Position numbers and translations under genes: made by a program
Part shown: piece after piece, positions 1 through 7,222 of the stretch
How positions within the stretch are numbered: position 1 is the first letter of the stretch
How the letters are laid out: each line of letters starts with the position of its first letter
Source: JACQCV01 sp964639675
GTDB lineage: Bacteria; Patescibacteriota; Minisyncoccia; Phycocordibacterales; UBA12445
DNA: 10,975 nt
Assembly (NCBI GenBank): GCA_964639675.1
Contig: CAZXEK010000053.1
Location: 1 to 10,975 of the forward strand
Direction of reading: 5' to 3'
Notes under the pieces: model-generated
What the model was told of the DNA's origin: nothing
Database searches by the model: none
Seen by the model: only the letters and a program-made list of their open reading frames with translations

Positions 1-188
1 TCTCTACCATAAATAACCCCCGTGCCATAAGGCTTGAGGTCTACGTATAGAGCCATTTTAACGATACCAATAACTGGTGCTTCTACTAAATCGCCGTGTT
101 GCGGCCGGTTAGCTATATCCTTAGCATAGCCCTCCATTGAGCTTTGTTGATAGCTCGTTACATCTGTGTCTAATAGTTTTGTCCCCAT
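1..188 (-). CDS. rpsA: 30S ribosomal protein S1, N-terminal part (runs off the left edge)
   Basis: The protein starts at the ATG at 188-186 and continues beyond the window; only 62 residues are visible. After about 30 polar residues comes the beginning of an S1 (OB-fold) RNA-binding domain, with GDLVEAPVIGIV followed by ALYVDL and GTGVIYGR. This matches the first S1 repeat of bacterial S1 proteins, where a 'YVDL...GTGIIYGRE' pattern is usual in CPR bacteria. S1 binds mRNA on the 30S subunit and helps initiation on transcripts with weak Shine-Dalgarno sequences. An in-frame TAA lies 24 nt upstream with no start codon between, which fixes the start. No Shine-Dalgarno is visible. The gene has its own promoter at 263-290 and a leader with a hairpin. 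The number of S1 repeats cannot be seen. Another S1-domain protein is the only real alternative. Confidence 0.85.
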   Translation of the reverse strand, partial: MGTKLLDTDVTSYQQSSMEGYAKDIANRPQHGDLVEAPVIGIVKMALYVDLKPYGTGVIYGR

Positions 189-198
189 TTTTATTAAG

Positions 199-231
199 TC
201 GCTTGTCTTTGGTTACTCTCTACCCAAGCGA
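199..231 (-). promoter_or_regulatory. Inverted repeat in the rpsA 5' leader
   Basis: TCGCTTG (231-225 on the minus strand) pairs perfectly with CAAGCGA (205-199) across a 19-nt loop. The stem ends 10 nt before the rpsA ATG, inside the predicted leader. A short GGT/ACC pairing could extend the structure asymmetrically. S1 is known to repress its own translation through leader structure in Escherichia coli, so an autoregulatory role here is plausible but inferred. There is no T-run, so it is not an intrinsic terminator. Confidence 0.4.
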
Positions 232-262
232 GTGGCAGTTCTATTAATAAATGATTTAGATC

Positions 263-290
263 AGTATATCTAAAAAGTCTAAAATGTAAA
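263..290 (-). promoter_or_regulatory. Sigma70-type promoter of rpsA
   Basis: Read on the minus strand there is a -35 hexamer TTTACA (290-285, 5/6 match), a 16-bp spacer and a -10 hexamer TATACT (268-263, 5/6 match). Transcription should start near 256, giving a leader of about 68 nt before the rpsA ATG. The -35 lies just upstream of, and the spacer overlaps, the end of the preceding TPR gene, so S1 can be expressed independently of it. Based on motif match only. Confidence 0.6.
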
Positions 291-2078
291 GCTTAATTTT
301 TTTTCTAGCATAGAGACCTCTTTCCTGATATCCCTTATTAAGTCTTGGTGATCTTTTTTATTCGCCAACACGAGAAATTCTTTGTATGTCTCAATGGCTT
401 CTTTTTCACGATCAAGCTTAGACAGTAGATTACCAAGTCTAACATAAGAGAGGATAGATTTTGGGTCAATCGCAATCGTTCGTCGATAGGCTACGACCGC
501 CTCTTCTTTTCGATCGAGATTGAAGAGTGCATCGCCAAGACCAGCATGGGCATCTCCGTTTTGTGGATCAATTTTAATAATCTCTTGGTAAGCTAGGATA
601 GCTTCATTGTCCCAGCCTAGTCTGGAAAGAGCCTTTCCAGTATTGTAAAGTACCTGTATTTTCTGGCCATCGTCAGGGCCAAATATTTTTACAGACCGCT
701 TTTCTCCCTCCTTAAGCCAATCGAACATCAAGCCTTCAGGTTTAGGTTCTTGACTGAATGCGACAATGTCTGTAGTTGTGATTGATGATTTATCTTCTTT
801 ATTACCACTTATTGTTTCATTAGATAATTCTTTATTAAACCAAGGGCGCATTATGTCTCCCCAAGCCACCTTGCCATCACTTGTTATTAAAAATAACATA
901 GAATGCTTCGGTATAGTGGCTACAAGATATTTTAGTCCTACTTCCTGCATGAATACTCCACTTAAAATTGATGCCCCCACACAATTTATATATTGATTCA
1001 CTAGCATTTCTCTCGGGTTGTTTCCACCTAGTTTCTTGGGGAATTTACTAATAACCATTTGAATTTTATTTGCAATTTGCTGTTCCTTGGCGACGATCCG
1101 AGTTATATCTCCGGAGTTTCGGACTTCTGCAAGTTCTTCCTTTAATCGATCTATCTGGAGTGCTTCCCGTAAGGTGCCTTCTCCATTTTCCCACTGTAGA
1201 TATTGCCTCTTTACATCTCCCGGTAGTTTATCAAAGGGCATGTTTTTTTGAACGAGTTCCATTCCGCGTCTAAACATGACACTTCCTAGCTCTCGTTTGG
1301 GTTCTTCAATCTTTCGAGCCATTGCCTCTTCAACACGGGCAATAAAAGCAGAGTGAATTGGGCTATCATTTCGCCATGCGGGCGTTTTTGCACCGGCTTT
1401 TTTCAGGCTCCTTTCTTCTGTCTTCCTCCTGAGTCGAAACGCCATCTCCGCAACTCTAAAGAATTGAGAGAGGGTTTTTAGTTTTTTTGCCTCTCCACTT
1501 TTTTCTATGCGGGACTTATAAAGAGCTTCTTCGGCCCAAAAATGCTCCACAGCCTCAATCTCTTCTGGGGTTAATCTTTGTGAGGAGATATCAGTGAGAG
1601 ATAATAATTTCTCCGATTTATTACGGCCAATAAGTGACTGTCCGTAATTAAAAAATTCTAGAGCTAAGGCTTCGGCGATTTCCCTTCCCTTATCAATAGA
1701 ATTTAACCTTTCTGCAATGTATATGCCGGCGTTCCTGAAAGTTTTTCCTAGTGAAAGAATCTTCTCTCTTGTCTCTCTGGTTCGTTCTGGTTTATTGATT
1801 CCAAATGTATCTTGATCAATTGGTTCTATAATCCCAATTATTTCCCACAACTGTAAATCTTCTGGAATATATAGAGTTTTTTTCCCATCTGCTTTTTCCC
1901 CACTCAGTTTGTCTTCCTGGCTTATTGCTTCCCACGCCTCTCTATCAATCATTTCTGGTTCGATGGAACTATTAATTTCACACCATTTTTTAAAGAATCT
2001 TTGTACCGCTGGATCTTTAAAAGGCATCTGCTCAATGATTTTTTGTGTTCCAAAGATAGGTCTTTCAAGGTGCGACAT
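279..2078 (-). CDS. Transglutaminase-like (Cys-His-Asp) protein with C-terminal TPR repeats
   Basis: This 599-residue protein has no signal peptide. The first 340 residues are mostly charged helix with no family I recognise. Residues about 360-410 contain NCVGAS (Cys366), PKHSM (His392) and WGDI (Asp408), the spacing of the papain/transglutaminase-like triad (SirB1-like or transglutaminase core). Residues about 474-574 are three TPRs, two of them ending in IDP, typical of protein-protein scaffolds. The start chosen is the ATG at 2078, because the longer reading (from 2126) begins with TTG and overlaps the upstream gene by 41 nt. From 2078 the gap to the upstream stop is 7 bp, so the two genes are probably one operon. 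It could be a protease, a transamidase, a maturation factor or an inactive scaffold; the substrate is unknown. Confidence 0.7.
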   Translation of the reverse strand: MSHLERPIFGTQKIIEQMPFKDPAVQRFFKKWCEINSSIEPEMIDREAWEAISQEDKLSGEKADGKKTLYIPEDLQLWEIIGIIEPIDQDTFGINKPERTRETREKILSLGKTFRNAGIYIAERLNSIDKGREIAEALALEFFNYGQSLIGRNKSEKLLSLTDISSQRLTPEEIEAVEHFWAEEALYKSRIEKSGEAKKLKTLSQFFRVAEMAFRLRRKTEERSLKKAGAKTPAWRNDSPIHSAFIARVEEAMARKIEEPKRELGSVMFRRGMELVQKNMPFDKLPGDVKRQYLQWENGEGTLREALQIDRLKEELAEVRNSGDITRIVAKEQQIANKIQMVISKFPKKLGGNNPREMLVNQYINCVGASILSGVFMQEVGLKYLVATIPKHSMLFLITSDGKVAWGDIMRPWFNKELSNETISGNKEDKSSITTTDIVAFSQEPKPEGLMFDWLKEGEKRSVKIFGPDDGQKIQVLYNTGKALSRLGWDNEAILAYQEIIKIDPQNGDAHAGLGDALFNLDRKEEAVVAYRRTIAIDPKSILSYVRLGNLLSKLDREKEAIETYKEFLVLANKKDHQDLIRDIRKEVSMLEKKLSFTF

Positions 2079-2085
2079 CTTTTTA

Positions 2086-3120
2086 CTAATAGTTAATCTT
2101 ATGAACAATCTTCCCTTCTTTATCAAGGAGGGTTATCTCATCGTGGATGTCTCTCAAAAATCTTTTTGATTTTTGCATCCAGATTAGCCAGCGCCTAGAA
2201 TAAAAATCTGATTTATTTTTGTAGTCGTTTATGCATCCCTGATAGTTTAAGTGACCTTCAGAAAATGCAAGACATTCCGAGACTTGAATCTTGGACGAGT
2301 CAACGGTGCGACAAGCTTTGCCAGATTCAAATATTTTTATACAATGATCAGGGAGTTTTAAATTTCCACGTACTTCAGGTCGGGGGCAGTTCTCTTGGAT
2401 TTTATTATAGAAATTACTGCTCTCGTTAAAATACCCAGTACAAAGATTCTCTCGGAAGTCCATCTGTCTTTCTTGTCTACCGGTCATTATCTTGGCCACA
2501 TCATCTGGCTTCAGGATGATCTGATCTTCCGGAGTAGGTGAGACTCCAGGTAGGTTGTGCCCTTTCGGTATTATGAATTCATCACCGGCAGAATTGACTA
2601 ATTTAAATCCAGTTATGTTTAAACTTTCGCTAGTTGTGCTGGTATTTTCTATCGCCAGCGATTCATTCTCTATTTTAGAATCGATATTTTTGTCATTTAT
2701 TCGTAACTTTCCAAAGTAGGTTGATGTAGCCGAACTATTTTTAATCTGATTTATGGTTGGTACAATCACCGGGGCGCTTTTTATACTAGTATTTGTATCC
2801 GTGCTATTTAAGAAATTATTGGCCACTTGCCTTGTTAATGGACCGAATGATCCATTGGCCGGCTTTATACTGTTAGCAATTTGAAATCCTCTTACGGCCT
2901 CTTTTGTTAGACCGAAGTAGTTTCCGCCAGACAAGGGTAATTTGAAAAAGCCCAACTTTCTAAGAAGGTCTTGTAGCTTGACCACGTCCTGGTCGTTTTT
3001 TAATCCGAAGTAAAGATTTTTAGTAAATTGATGGTTTGCGGCCAGCACTGGATTACCATCCAAACCAGGGATGAGAATTATTAGAGACAATAGGGACAGC
3101 CCTTTAAATATTTTCTTCAT
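2086..3120 (-). CDS. Secreted peptidoglycan-binding protein with cysteine-rich, lamin-tail-like C-terminal domain
   Basis: This 344-residue protein has a signal peptide (basic MKKIFK, hydrophobic residues 8-20, likely cleavage after VLA at 27). Residues about 36-104 form a PG_binding_1 domain with VVKLQDLLRKLGFF, YFGLTKEAVRGFQ and GSFGPLTRQVANNFL, the three-helix fold that anchors proteins to peptidoglycan. A Ser/Thr/Asn-rich linker (105-135) follows. Residues about 165-344 begin with strands resembling a lamin-tail domain (ITGFKLVNSAGDEFIIPKG) and end with a matching final strand (EITLLDKEGKIVHKINY). Between them is an insert of about 100 residues with six cysteines (227, 245, 260, 270, 283, 296), probably disulfide-bonded outside the cell. 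The PG-binding domain is clear; the lamin-tail reading is inference. It lies first in the minus-strand pair with the TPR protein. No catalytic domain is visible, so a structural or adhesive wall protein is most likely. Confidence 0.75.
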   Translation of the reverse strand: MKKIFKGLSLLSLIILIPGLDGNPVLAANHQFTKNLYFGLKNDQDVVKLQDLLRKLGFFKLPLSGGNYFGLTKEAVRGFQIANSIKPANGSFGPLTRQVANNFLNSTDTNTSIKSAPVIVPTINQIKNSSATSTYFGKLRINDKNIDSKIENESLAIENTSTTSESLNITGFKLVNSAGDEFIIPKGHNLPGVSPTPEDQIILKPDDVAKIMTGRQERQMDFRENLCTGYFNESSNFYNKIQENCPRPEVRGNLKLPDHCIKIFESGKACRTVDSSKIQVSECLAFSEGHLNYQGCINDYKNKSDFYSRRWLIWMQKSKRFLRDIHDEITLLDKEGKIVHKINY

Positions 3121-3137
3121 ATATAATTAGTGGCTCC

Positions 3138-3143
3138 ATACTA
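3138..3143 (-). promoter_or_regulatory. Possible extended -10 for the peptidoglycan-binding protein gene
   Basis: On the minus strand TG-A-TAGTAT (hexamer at 3143-3138, 4/6 match, with a TGn extension) would start transcription about 10 nt before the ATG at 3120. No convincing -35 is seen. The rest of the 147-bp divergent spacer (3121-3267) is AT-rich and includes an 8-bp palindrome ACGATCGT at 3222-3229 that might be an operator. Confidence 0.3.
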
Positions 3144-3252
3144 TCATTTTATTTTCCTTACAGAAAGTTTTTATTTTTAATCTATCCAATTTATTTTAAT
3201 CCACTTGATATATTACTAAGTACGATCGTGGCCTTTTTATTTTTTTAAATTT

Positions 3253-3261
3253 TGATATAAT
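3253..3261 (+). promoter_or_regulatory. Extended -10 promoter giving a leaderless mRNA for the MBL-fold gene
   Basis: TGA-TATAAT is a perfect extended -10 (TGn at 3253-3255, TATAAT at 3256-3261). The usual distance of 6-7 bp places the transcription start at or within a base of the ATG at 3268, so the mRNA would carry no leader. There is no good -35, which fits an extended -10 promoter. Confidence 0.65.
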
Positions 3262-3267
3262 ACCAAT

Positions 3268-3909
3268 ATGATTATCTCTTATCACGGCATGGGATGTTTT
3301 AAGGTTTCCTTGGGGGATGTTGTTATTGCCTTCAACCCCATATCAAAAGATTCGGATTTTAAGTCAACCAGGTTTTCTTCTGATATCGCCATTATTAGTT
3401 TAAACGATAAAAATTATAATGGTGTTTCGAATGTATCTGGTGGTAGTCGAAACCTCTTCGTTATTGACGGACCGGGTGAATATGAGACCGGCGGGATCTA
3501 TGTCAAGGGGTTTGCGGTAGAACAAACGATTAGTGGCGAGAAGAAGATAAACACTATCTACTCCGTAGTTCTTGACGGCATTAATATCTGTCACTTGGGT
3601 GGTTTAAATCGTTTAGATATAAAACCAGAAGTTAAAGAGGCGCTCGGGGCGATTGATATATTGTTCATTCCAATTACTGGCGGAGATCTCTTGGGAGCCT
3701 CTGATGCTGGTAAATTAGTCAATCTACTCGAACCGAAATTAATTATACCAATGCAGAATGATATCAACGGTATTTCCAAACCAGCGCTGGCGGCCTTTTT
3801 AAGAGAGTCTGGTGTCGAAGAGATAAGTCCTATAGATAAATTGACAATTAAGTTGAAGGATTTAGAAGGTAAGGAGGGGGAGATTGTCGTACTCTCTCCG
3901 ACGGTATAA
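3268..3909 (+). CDS. Metallo-beta-lactamase-fold protein (UlaG-like) lacking metal ligands
   Basis: This 213-residue cytoplasmic protein has the layout of the UlaG-like/Lactamase_B_3 family: an N-terminal YHGMGCFKV strand (residues 5-13), VIDGPGEYE (65-73), INTIYSVVLDGINICHLGGL (94-113), DILFIPITGG (130-139) and EPKLIIPM (155-162). The metal site is degraded. The HxHxDH motif is replaced by LNDKNY (residues 45-50), the aspartate expected after HLG is Gly, and the histidine expected after IPM is Gln163. Hydrolase activity is therefore unlikely; a structural, binding or sensor role is more likely. It begins at an ATG lying directly at the predicted transcription start. It is followed 39 bp later by the small gene before gyrA and may be cotranscribed with it. 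Family membership is secure; function is unknown. Confidence 0.8.
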   Translation: MIISYHGMGCFKVSLGDVVIAFNPISKDSDFKSTRFSSDIAIISLNDKNYNGVSNVSGGSRNLFVIDGPGEYETGGIYVKGFAVEQTISGEKKINTIYSVVLDGINICHLGGLNRLDIKPEVKEALGAIDILFIPITGGDLLGASDAGKLVNLLEPKLIIPMQNDINGISKPALAAFLRESGVEEISPIDKLTIKLKDLEGKEGEIVVLSPTV

Positions 3910-3948
3910 ATTTAAAATTACTATCTTTTTTAATTCTTAATTATTAAA

Positions 3949-4149
3949 ATGCAAAAGAGATTACATAATTTTATGGATAAGATGCAAGAGAAGTCAGTTG
4001 AAGAAAGACGGAAACTGCTCTTTTCTAGTATGGTTTTTTTTGGTATCTTGATCTCTCTCATTGGTATGACGAACATTTTCAGTAATTTGGTCGCCTTGAA
4101 TGCGACTTCCAATTCTAGTAATCTAGCTTCGCCGGTGGAATCGCAATAA
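3949..4149 (+). CDS. Small single-pass membrane protein upstream of gyrA
   Basis: This 66-residue protein has a basic, charged N-terminus (residues 1-23, with EERRKLL), one hydrophobic segment (about 24-43) and a short polar Ser/Asn-rich tail, so the predicted topology is N-inside, C-outside. I recognise no family. It is supported as a gene because its TAA overlaps the gyrA ATG by one base (TAATG), a typical translational coupling arrangement, and because its composition fits a membrane protein. It may be a conserved neighbour of gyrA in these bacteria or a translational leader for it. No Shine-Dalgarno precedes the ATG. Confidence 0.6.
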   Translation: MQKRLHNFMDKMQEKSVEERRKLLFSSMVFFGILISLIGMTNIFSNLVALNATSNSSNLASPVESQ

Positions 4150-6641
4150 TGAATAAAAAAGATTCAAAGAATGATGGTGATAAGGGTAGGCCTCTTTCAG
4201 CAGAAGAGTCAGCCTTTTTAGCTACACGGATTGTGCCGATCGACATTGTTCCAGAGATGAGGAAATCTTATCTGGACTACGCTATGTCTGTGATCGTATC
4301 TAGAGCTCTACCAGATGTTAGAGATGGCTTGAAGCCTGTTCACAGAAGGATACTCTACGCTATGCACGAGCTCGGCCTTACATCCAGTGCTAAATTTAGA
4401 AAGTCGGCGATGATCGTGGGGCATGTCTTGGGACACTATCATCCTCATGGTGACACTTCGGTCTATGATGCTATGGTTAAATTAGCGCAGGAATTCTCTA
4501 CTAGATATCCGCTGGTCTTTGGCCAGGGAAATTTTGGTTCTAACGATGGAGATTCTGCTGCTGCTTATAGGTACACAGAGGCTAAGATGGCTCGCATCTC
4601 TTCTGAAATGTTACGGGATATTGAGAAGGAGACTGTCGACTTCGTCTCCAACTACGACAACACTAAGAAAGAGCCTTCAGTATTTCCGGCAGTGCTTCCG
4701 AATCTTCTACTGAATGGAACTCTGGGTATTGCTGTCGGTATGGCAACTAAGATTCCGCCTCATAATCTGCGAGAAGTTATAGATGCTTTGGTTTATTTGA
4801 TAGACAACAGTACGGCCACTAATGAAGACCTGCATAAATTTGTGAAGGGGCCGGATTTCCCGACGGCGGGTATAGTCTACAATGATAAAGATATTAGCCA
4901 TGCTTATGCCACGGGAAGGGGCGGGGTGGTGGTTCGAGGTCAGGCCGAGATTGTTGAGACAAAATCGGATAATTTCCAGATTGTAATAACTTCAATCCCT
5001 TATCAGGTCAATAAAGCCGAGATGATAGTCAAGATGGCTGACCTAGTGCGTGAGAAAAAGATTGAAGGTATAAAAGATTTGCGAGATGAGTCGACCAAAG
5101 ATGTTCGAGTAGTGGTTGATATTAAATCTGGCGCTTATCCACAAAAGGTCTTGAACGCCTTGTATAAATACACAGACCTAGAACAGACTTTTAACTACAA
5201 CATGTTGGCACTTGTCGATGGCATACCAAAAGTTCTTTCTCTAAAGAGTATTTTGGAGGAATTTTTGTCCCACAGGCAGATTGTGGTCAAGAGGCGTACG
5301 CAATTTGATTTACAAAAAGCACTCGATCGGGAGCATATTTTAATCGGTTTAAAGAAAGCTCTGGATCATATTGATGAGATCATAAAGATTATTAAGAAGT
5401 CGAAAGATGCGGCGGATGCGTCCAGGAATTTAATTAGTGCTTTTAAGTTTTCTTTAATCCAGGCCACAGCAATTTTGGAGATGAAGCTTTTGAAGTTGGC
5501 TGGGCTTGAGAAGAAGAAGGTCGAAGATGAGTTGAAGGCGGTCCAGGAATTTATAAAAGAGCAGAGGGCGATTCTCGCTAGTTCTGGTAGAATTCTCAAG
5601 GTCATAAAAGATGAGTTTATTCAGGCAAGGGAGAAATATGGCGATGATAGAAGGACGAAGGTGGTTAAGGGTGGAGTTAAGGATATTAGCGACGAGGACT
5701 TGATTCCTGATCAAGAGAGCGTCTTGGTCTTAACTGCTGGCGGTTACATCAAGAGGACTGATCCTTCCGAGTATCGCGCCCAGAGGCGTGGTGGGGTTGG
5801 CGTGATGGATCTTAATACAAAAGAAGAGGATTTCATAACCATTTTTCTAACTGCTAACACTCATAGTGATCTACTATTTTTTACAGATCGAGGTAAGGCT
5901 TATCAGATAAAGATGTACGAAATCCCGGAGGGGAAGAGAGCCACTAAGGGTAAATCAATAATGAATTTTATCTCCTTGAGTGATGGAGAGAAGGTTACCT
6001 CTGTTTTGGCAATGCCAAAGGAACTTAAAAACATGAAGCTCTCCCTTCTTATGGTTACCAAGATGGGGGTTTCGAAGAAGGTTTCGGCTGATAGCTTCAA
6101 GGATGTACGAAGAAGTGGTCTGATAGCAATCAAACTGTCTGTGGGCGACAACTTAATGGCGGCTAGATTTGTGGAGAGTGGCGATAGCGTCATTCTCGCC
6201 ACTAATCAGGGGCAGTCTATCAGATTCAAGGAGTCAGATATTAGAGAGATGGGCCGGGCGGCGGCTGGTGTGCGAGCCATGAAGCTTAAGAAGGCAGATC
6301 TAGTGGTCGGAACCGATGTAATTAAAAAGGGCAGTACAGACGTCTCGCTCCTCATTATGAGTAACAATGGCTTTGGAAAGAGGAGCTCTCTGAAGGATTA
6401 TAAAATTCAGAAGAGGGGAGGATCGGGCATAAAAACAGCTAAGGTTACGAAGAAAACTGGTAGTTTGATCGTAAGTAAGATTATTACAGACAAAGAGTCA
6501 GAACTCGTTGCTATTTCCAAAAATAGCCAAGTGATTAGGGTCGATATCAAAGAGGTGCCAATACTTGGCAGGCAGACTCAAGGGGTACGAATAATGAAAC
6601 TTCGCGAGGGGGATAGCATTGCCAGCCTGACGTGTTTGTAG
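4149..6641 (+). CDS. gyrA: DNA gyrase subunit A
   Basis: The 830-residue product is the full family length. GyrA cuts and rejoins DNA and, with GyrB, introduces negative supercoils. The N-terminal breakage-reunion domain begins with SYLDYAMSVIVSRALPDVRDGLKPVHRRILY (about 38-68), then the quinolone-resistance region with GHYHPHGDTSVYD, and the catalytic tyrosine Tyr142 in AAAYRYTEAKM. At the position of E. coli Ser83 there is Thr and at Asp87 there is Asp, so there is no clear resistance substitution. A coiled-coil region follows (about 430-500). The C-terminal beta-pinwheel starts with the GyrA box QRRGGVG (545-551), which separates GyrA from ParC. A second similar motif, QKRGGSG, lies nearer the end, as in many Gram-positive GyrAs. 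The start is the ATG overlapping the upstream stop. gyrB is not in the window. Confidence 0.97.
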   Translation: MNKKDSKNDGDKGRPLSAEESAFLATRIVPIDIVPEMRKSYLDYAMSVIVSRALPDVRDGLKPVHRRILYAMHELGLTSSAKFRKSAMIVGHVLGHYHPHGDTSVYDAMVKLAQEFSTRYPLVFGQGNFGSNDGDSAAAYRYTEAKMARISSEMLRDIEKETVDFVSNYDNTKKEPSVFPAVLPNLLLNGTLGIAVGMATKIPPHNLREVIDALVYLIDNSTATNEDLHKFVKGPDFPTAGIVYNDKDISHAYATGRGGVVVRGQAEIVETKSDNFQIVITSIPYQVNKAEMIVKMADLVREKKIEGIKDLRDESTKDVRVVVDIKSGAYPQKVLNALYKYTDLEQTFNYNMLALVDGIPKVLSLKSILEEFLSHRQIVVKRRTQFDLQKALDREHILIGLKKALDHIDEIIKIIKKSKDAADASRNLISAFKFSLIQATAILEMKLLKLAGLEKKKVEDELKAVQEFIKEQRAILASSGRILKVIKDEFIQAREKYGDDRRTKVVKGGVKDISDEDLIPDQESVLVLTAGGYIKRTDPSEYRAQRRGGVGVMDLNTKEEDFITIFLTANTHSDLLFFTDRGKAYQIKMYEIPEGKRATKGKSIMNFISLSDGEKVTSVLAMPKELKNMKLSLLMVTKMGVSKKVSADSFKDVRRSGLIAIKLSVGDNLMAARFVESGDSVILATNQGQSIRFKESDIREMGRAAAGVRAMKLKKADLVVGTDVIKKGSTDVSLLIMSNNGFGKRSSLKDYKIQKRGGSGIKTAKVTKKTGSLIVSKIITDKESELVAISKNSQVIRVDIKEVPILGRQTQGVRIMKLREGDSIASLTCL

Positions 6642-6657
6642 ATTTCAACCTTTCTTT

Positions 6658-6685
6658 TTGCGCTTTCAGTTTTTAGTTGTATAAT
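6658..6685 (+). promoter_or_regulatory. Promoter of the methyltransferase-pilin operon, predicted leaderless
   Basis: A perfect -10 TATAAT (6680-6685) is preceded at a 16-bp spacing by a weak -35 TTGCGC (6658-6663). The predicted start, 6-7 bp downstream, coincides with the ATG at 6692, so the first gene would be translated from a leaderless mRNA. It lies in the 50-bp gap after gyrA. No other strong promoter was seen until the AT-rich gap at 9633. Confidence 0.6.
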
Positions 6686-6691
6686 TTCTTT

Positions 6692-7222
6692 ATGGCCTTT
6701 GCAGATCCAACAGAGAATTTAAAAAATTTGGATATTAAAGAGGGTTGGAAGGTTGCCGATCTCGGCACTGGTAGCGGTTTTTATGCACTTGGTTTGGCTA
6801 AAAGAGTCGGAGATTCTGGAAGAGTGTATGCCATTGATATTCAGAAAGATCTACTTACTAAACTTAAGAATAGAGCCAAGGAGGATCGGCTAGCTAATCT
6901 TGAAATTATCTGGGCAGATATAGATCAGGTCGGTGGTACCAAGCTAGCGGATTCTCTCTTGGATGCCGTTGTGATCTCGAATGTTTTATTTCAGTCTGAA
7001 AATAGAGCTAGCTTAACTCTGGAGACCTTTCGAATCTTAAAGAGAGGCGGAGAGGCACTTGTCATGGACTGGGCTGATTCTTATGGTGGTTTAGGACCAC
7101 ATCCAGAGCAGATTTTCAAATCGAGTCAGGCTGAGACACTTTTTACCAGCAATGGTTTCGCCCTAGTAAAGAGCCTTGATGCTGGAGAGCATCATTGGGG
7201 GTTAATGTTTAAGAAGCTGTAA
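6692..7222 (+). CDS. Class I SAM-dependent methyltransferase
   Basis: The 176-residue protein has a Rossmann-type methyltransferase core. Motif I is VADLGTGSG (21-29), which binds S-adenosylmethionine. The motif II acidic residue is Asp49 in VYAIDIQ, which holds the ribose. WADI (74-77) is in the motif III position, and LDAVVISNVLF (90-100) plus LKRGGEALVMDW (116-127) form strands 4 and 5. It resembles small UbiE/Methyltransf_31-type enzymes, but the substrate cannot be read from sequence. The ATG at 6692 was chosen over an upstream TTG at 6677 because that TTG lies before and partly within the -10 box. Its TAA overlaps the ATG of the next gene (TAATG), so it is coupled to the solute-binding-like protein. 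It might modify a protein or lipid of the surface structure encoded downstream, but this is inferred from position only. Confidence 0.85.
   Translation: MAFADPTENLKNLDIKEGWKVADLGTGSGFYALGLAKRVGDSGRVYAIDIQKDLLTKLKNRAKEDRLANLEIIWADIDQVGGTKLADSLLDAVVISNVLFQSENRASLTLETFRILKRGGEALVMDWADSYGGLGPHPEQIFKSSQAETLFTSNGFALVKSLDAGEHHWGLMFKKL

Noticed and set aside
2079..2126. Longer N-terminus for the TPR protein (16 extra residues)
   Set aside because: It starts with TTG, overlaps the upstream gene by 41 nt and gives no recognisable signal or domain. The ATG at 2078 fits a 7-bp operon gap.
3222..3240. Intrinsic terminator or operator around palindrome ACGATCGT followed by a T-run
   Set aside because: An 8-bp palindrome has no loop, so it cannot form a normal hairpin, and it lies in a divergent spacer where a terminator is not needed. 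Operator use is unsupported beyond the symmetry.
4419..4500. Quinolone-resistance mutation in gyrA
   Set aside because: Thr at the Ser83-equivalent position is the wild type in several bacteria and Asp87 is kept, so resistance cannot be claimed.
6400..6430. Second GyrA-box-like motif QKRGGSG as a sign of an unusual gyrase
   Set aside because: Similar late motifs (for example QSRGGKG) are common in Gram-positive GyrA pinwheels, so it is ordinary.
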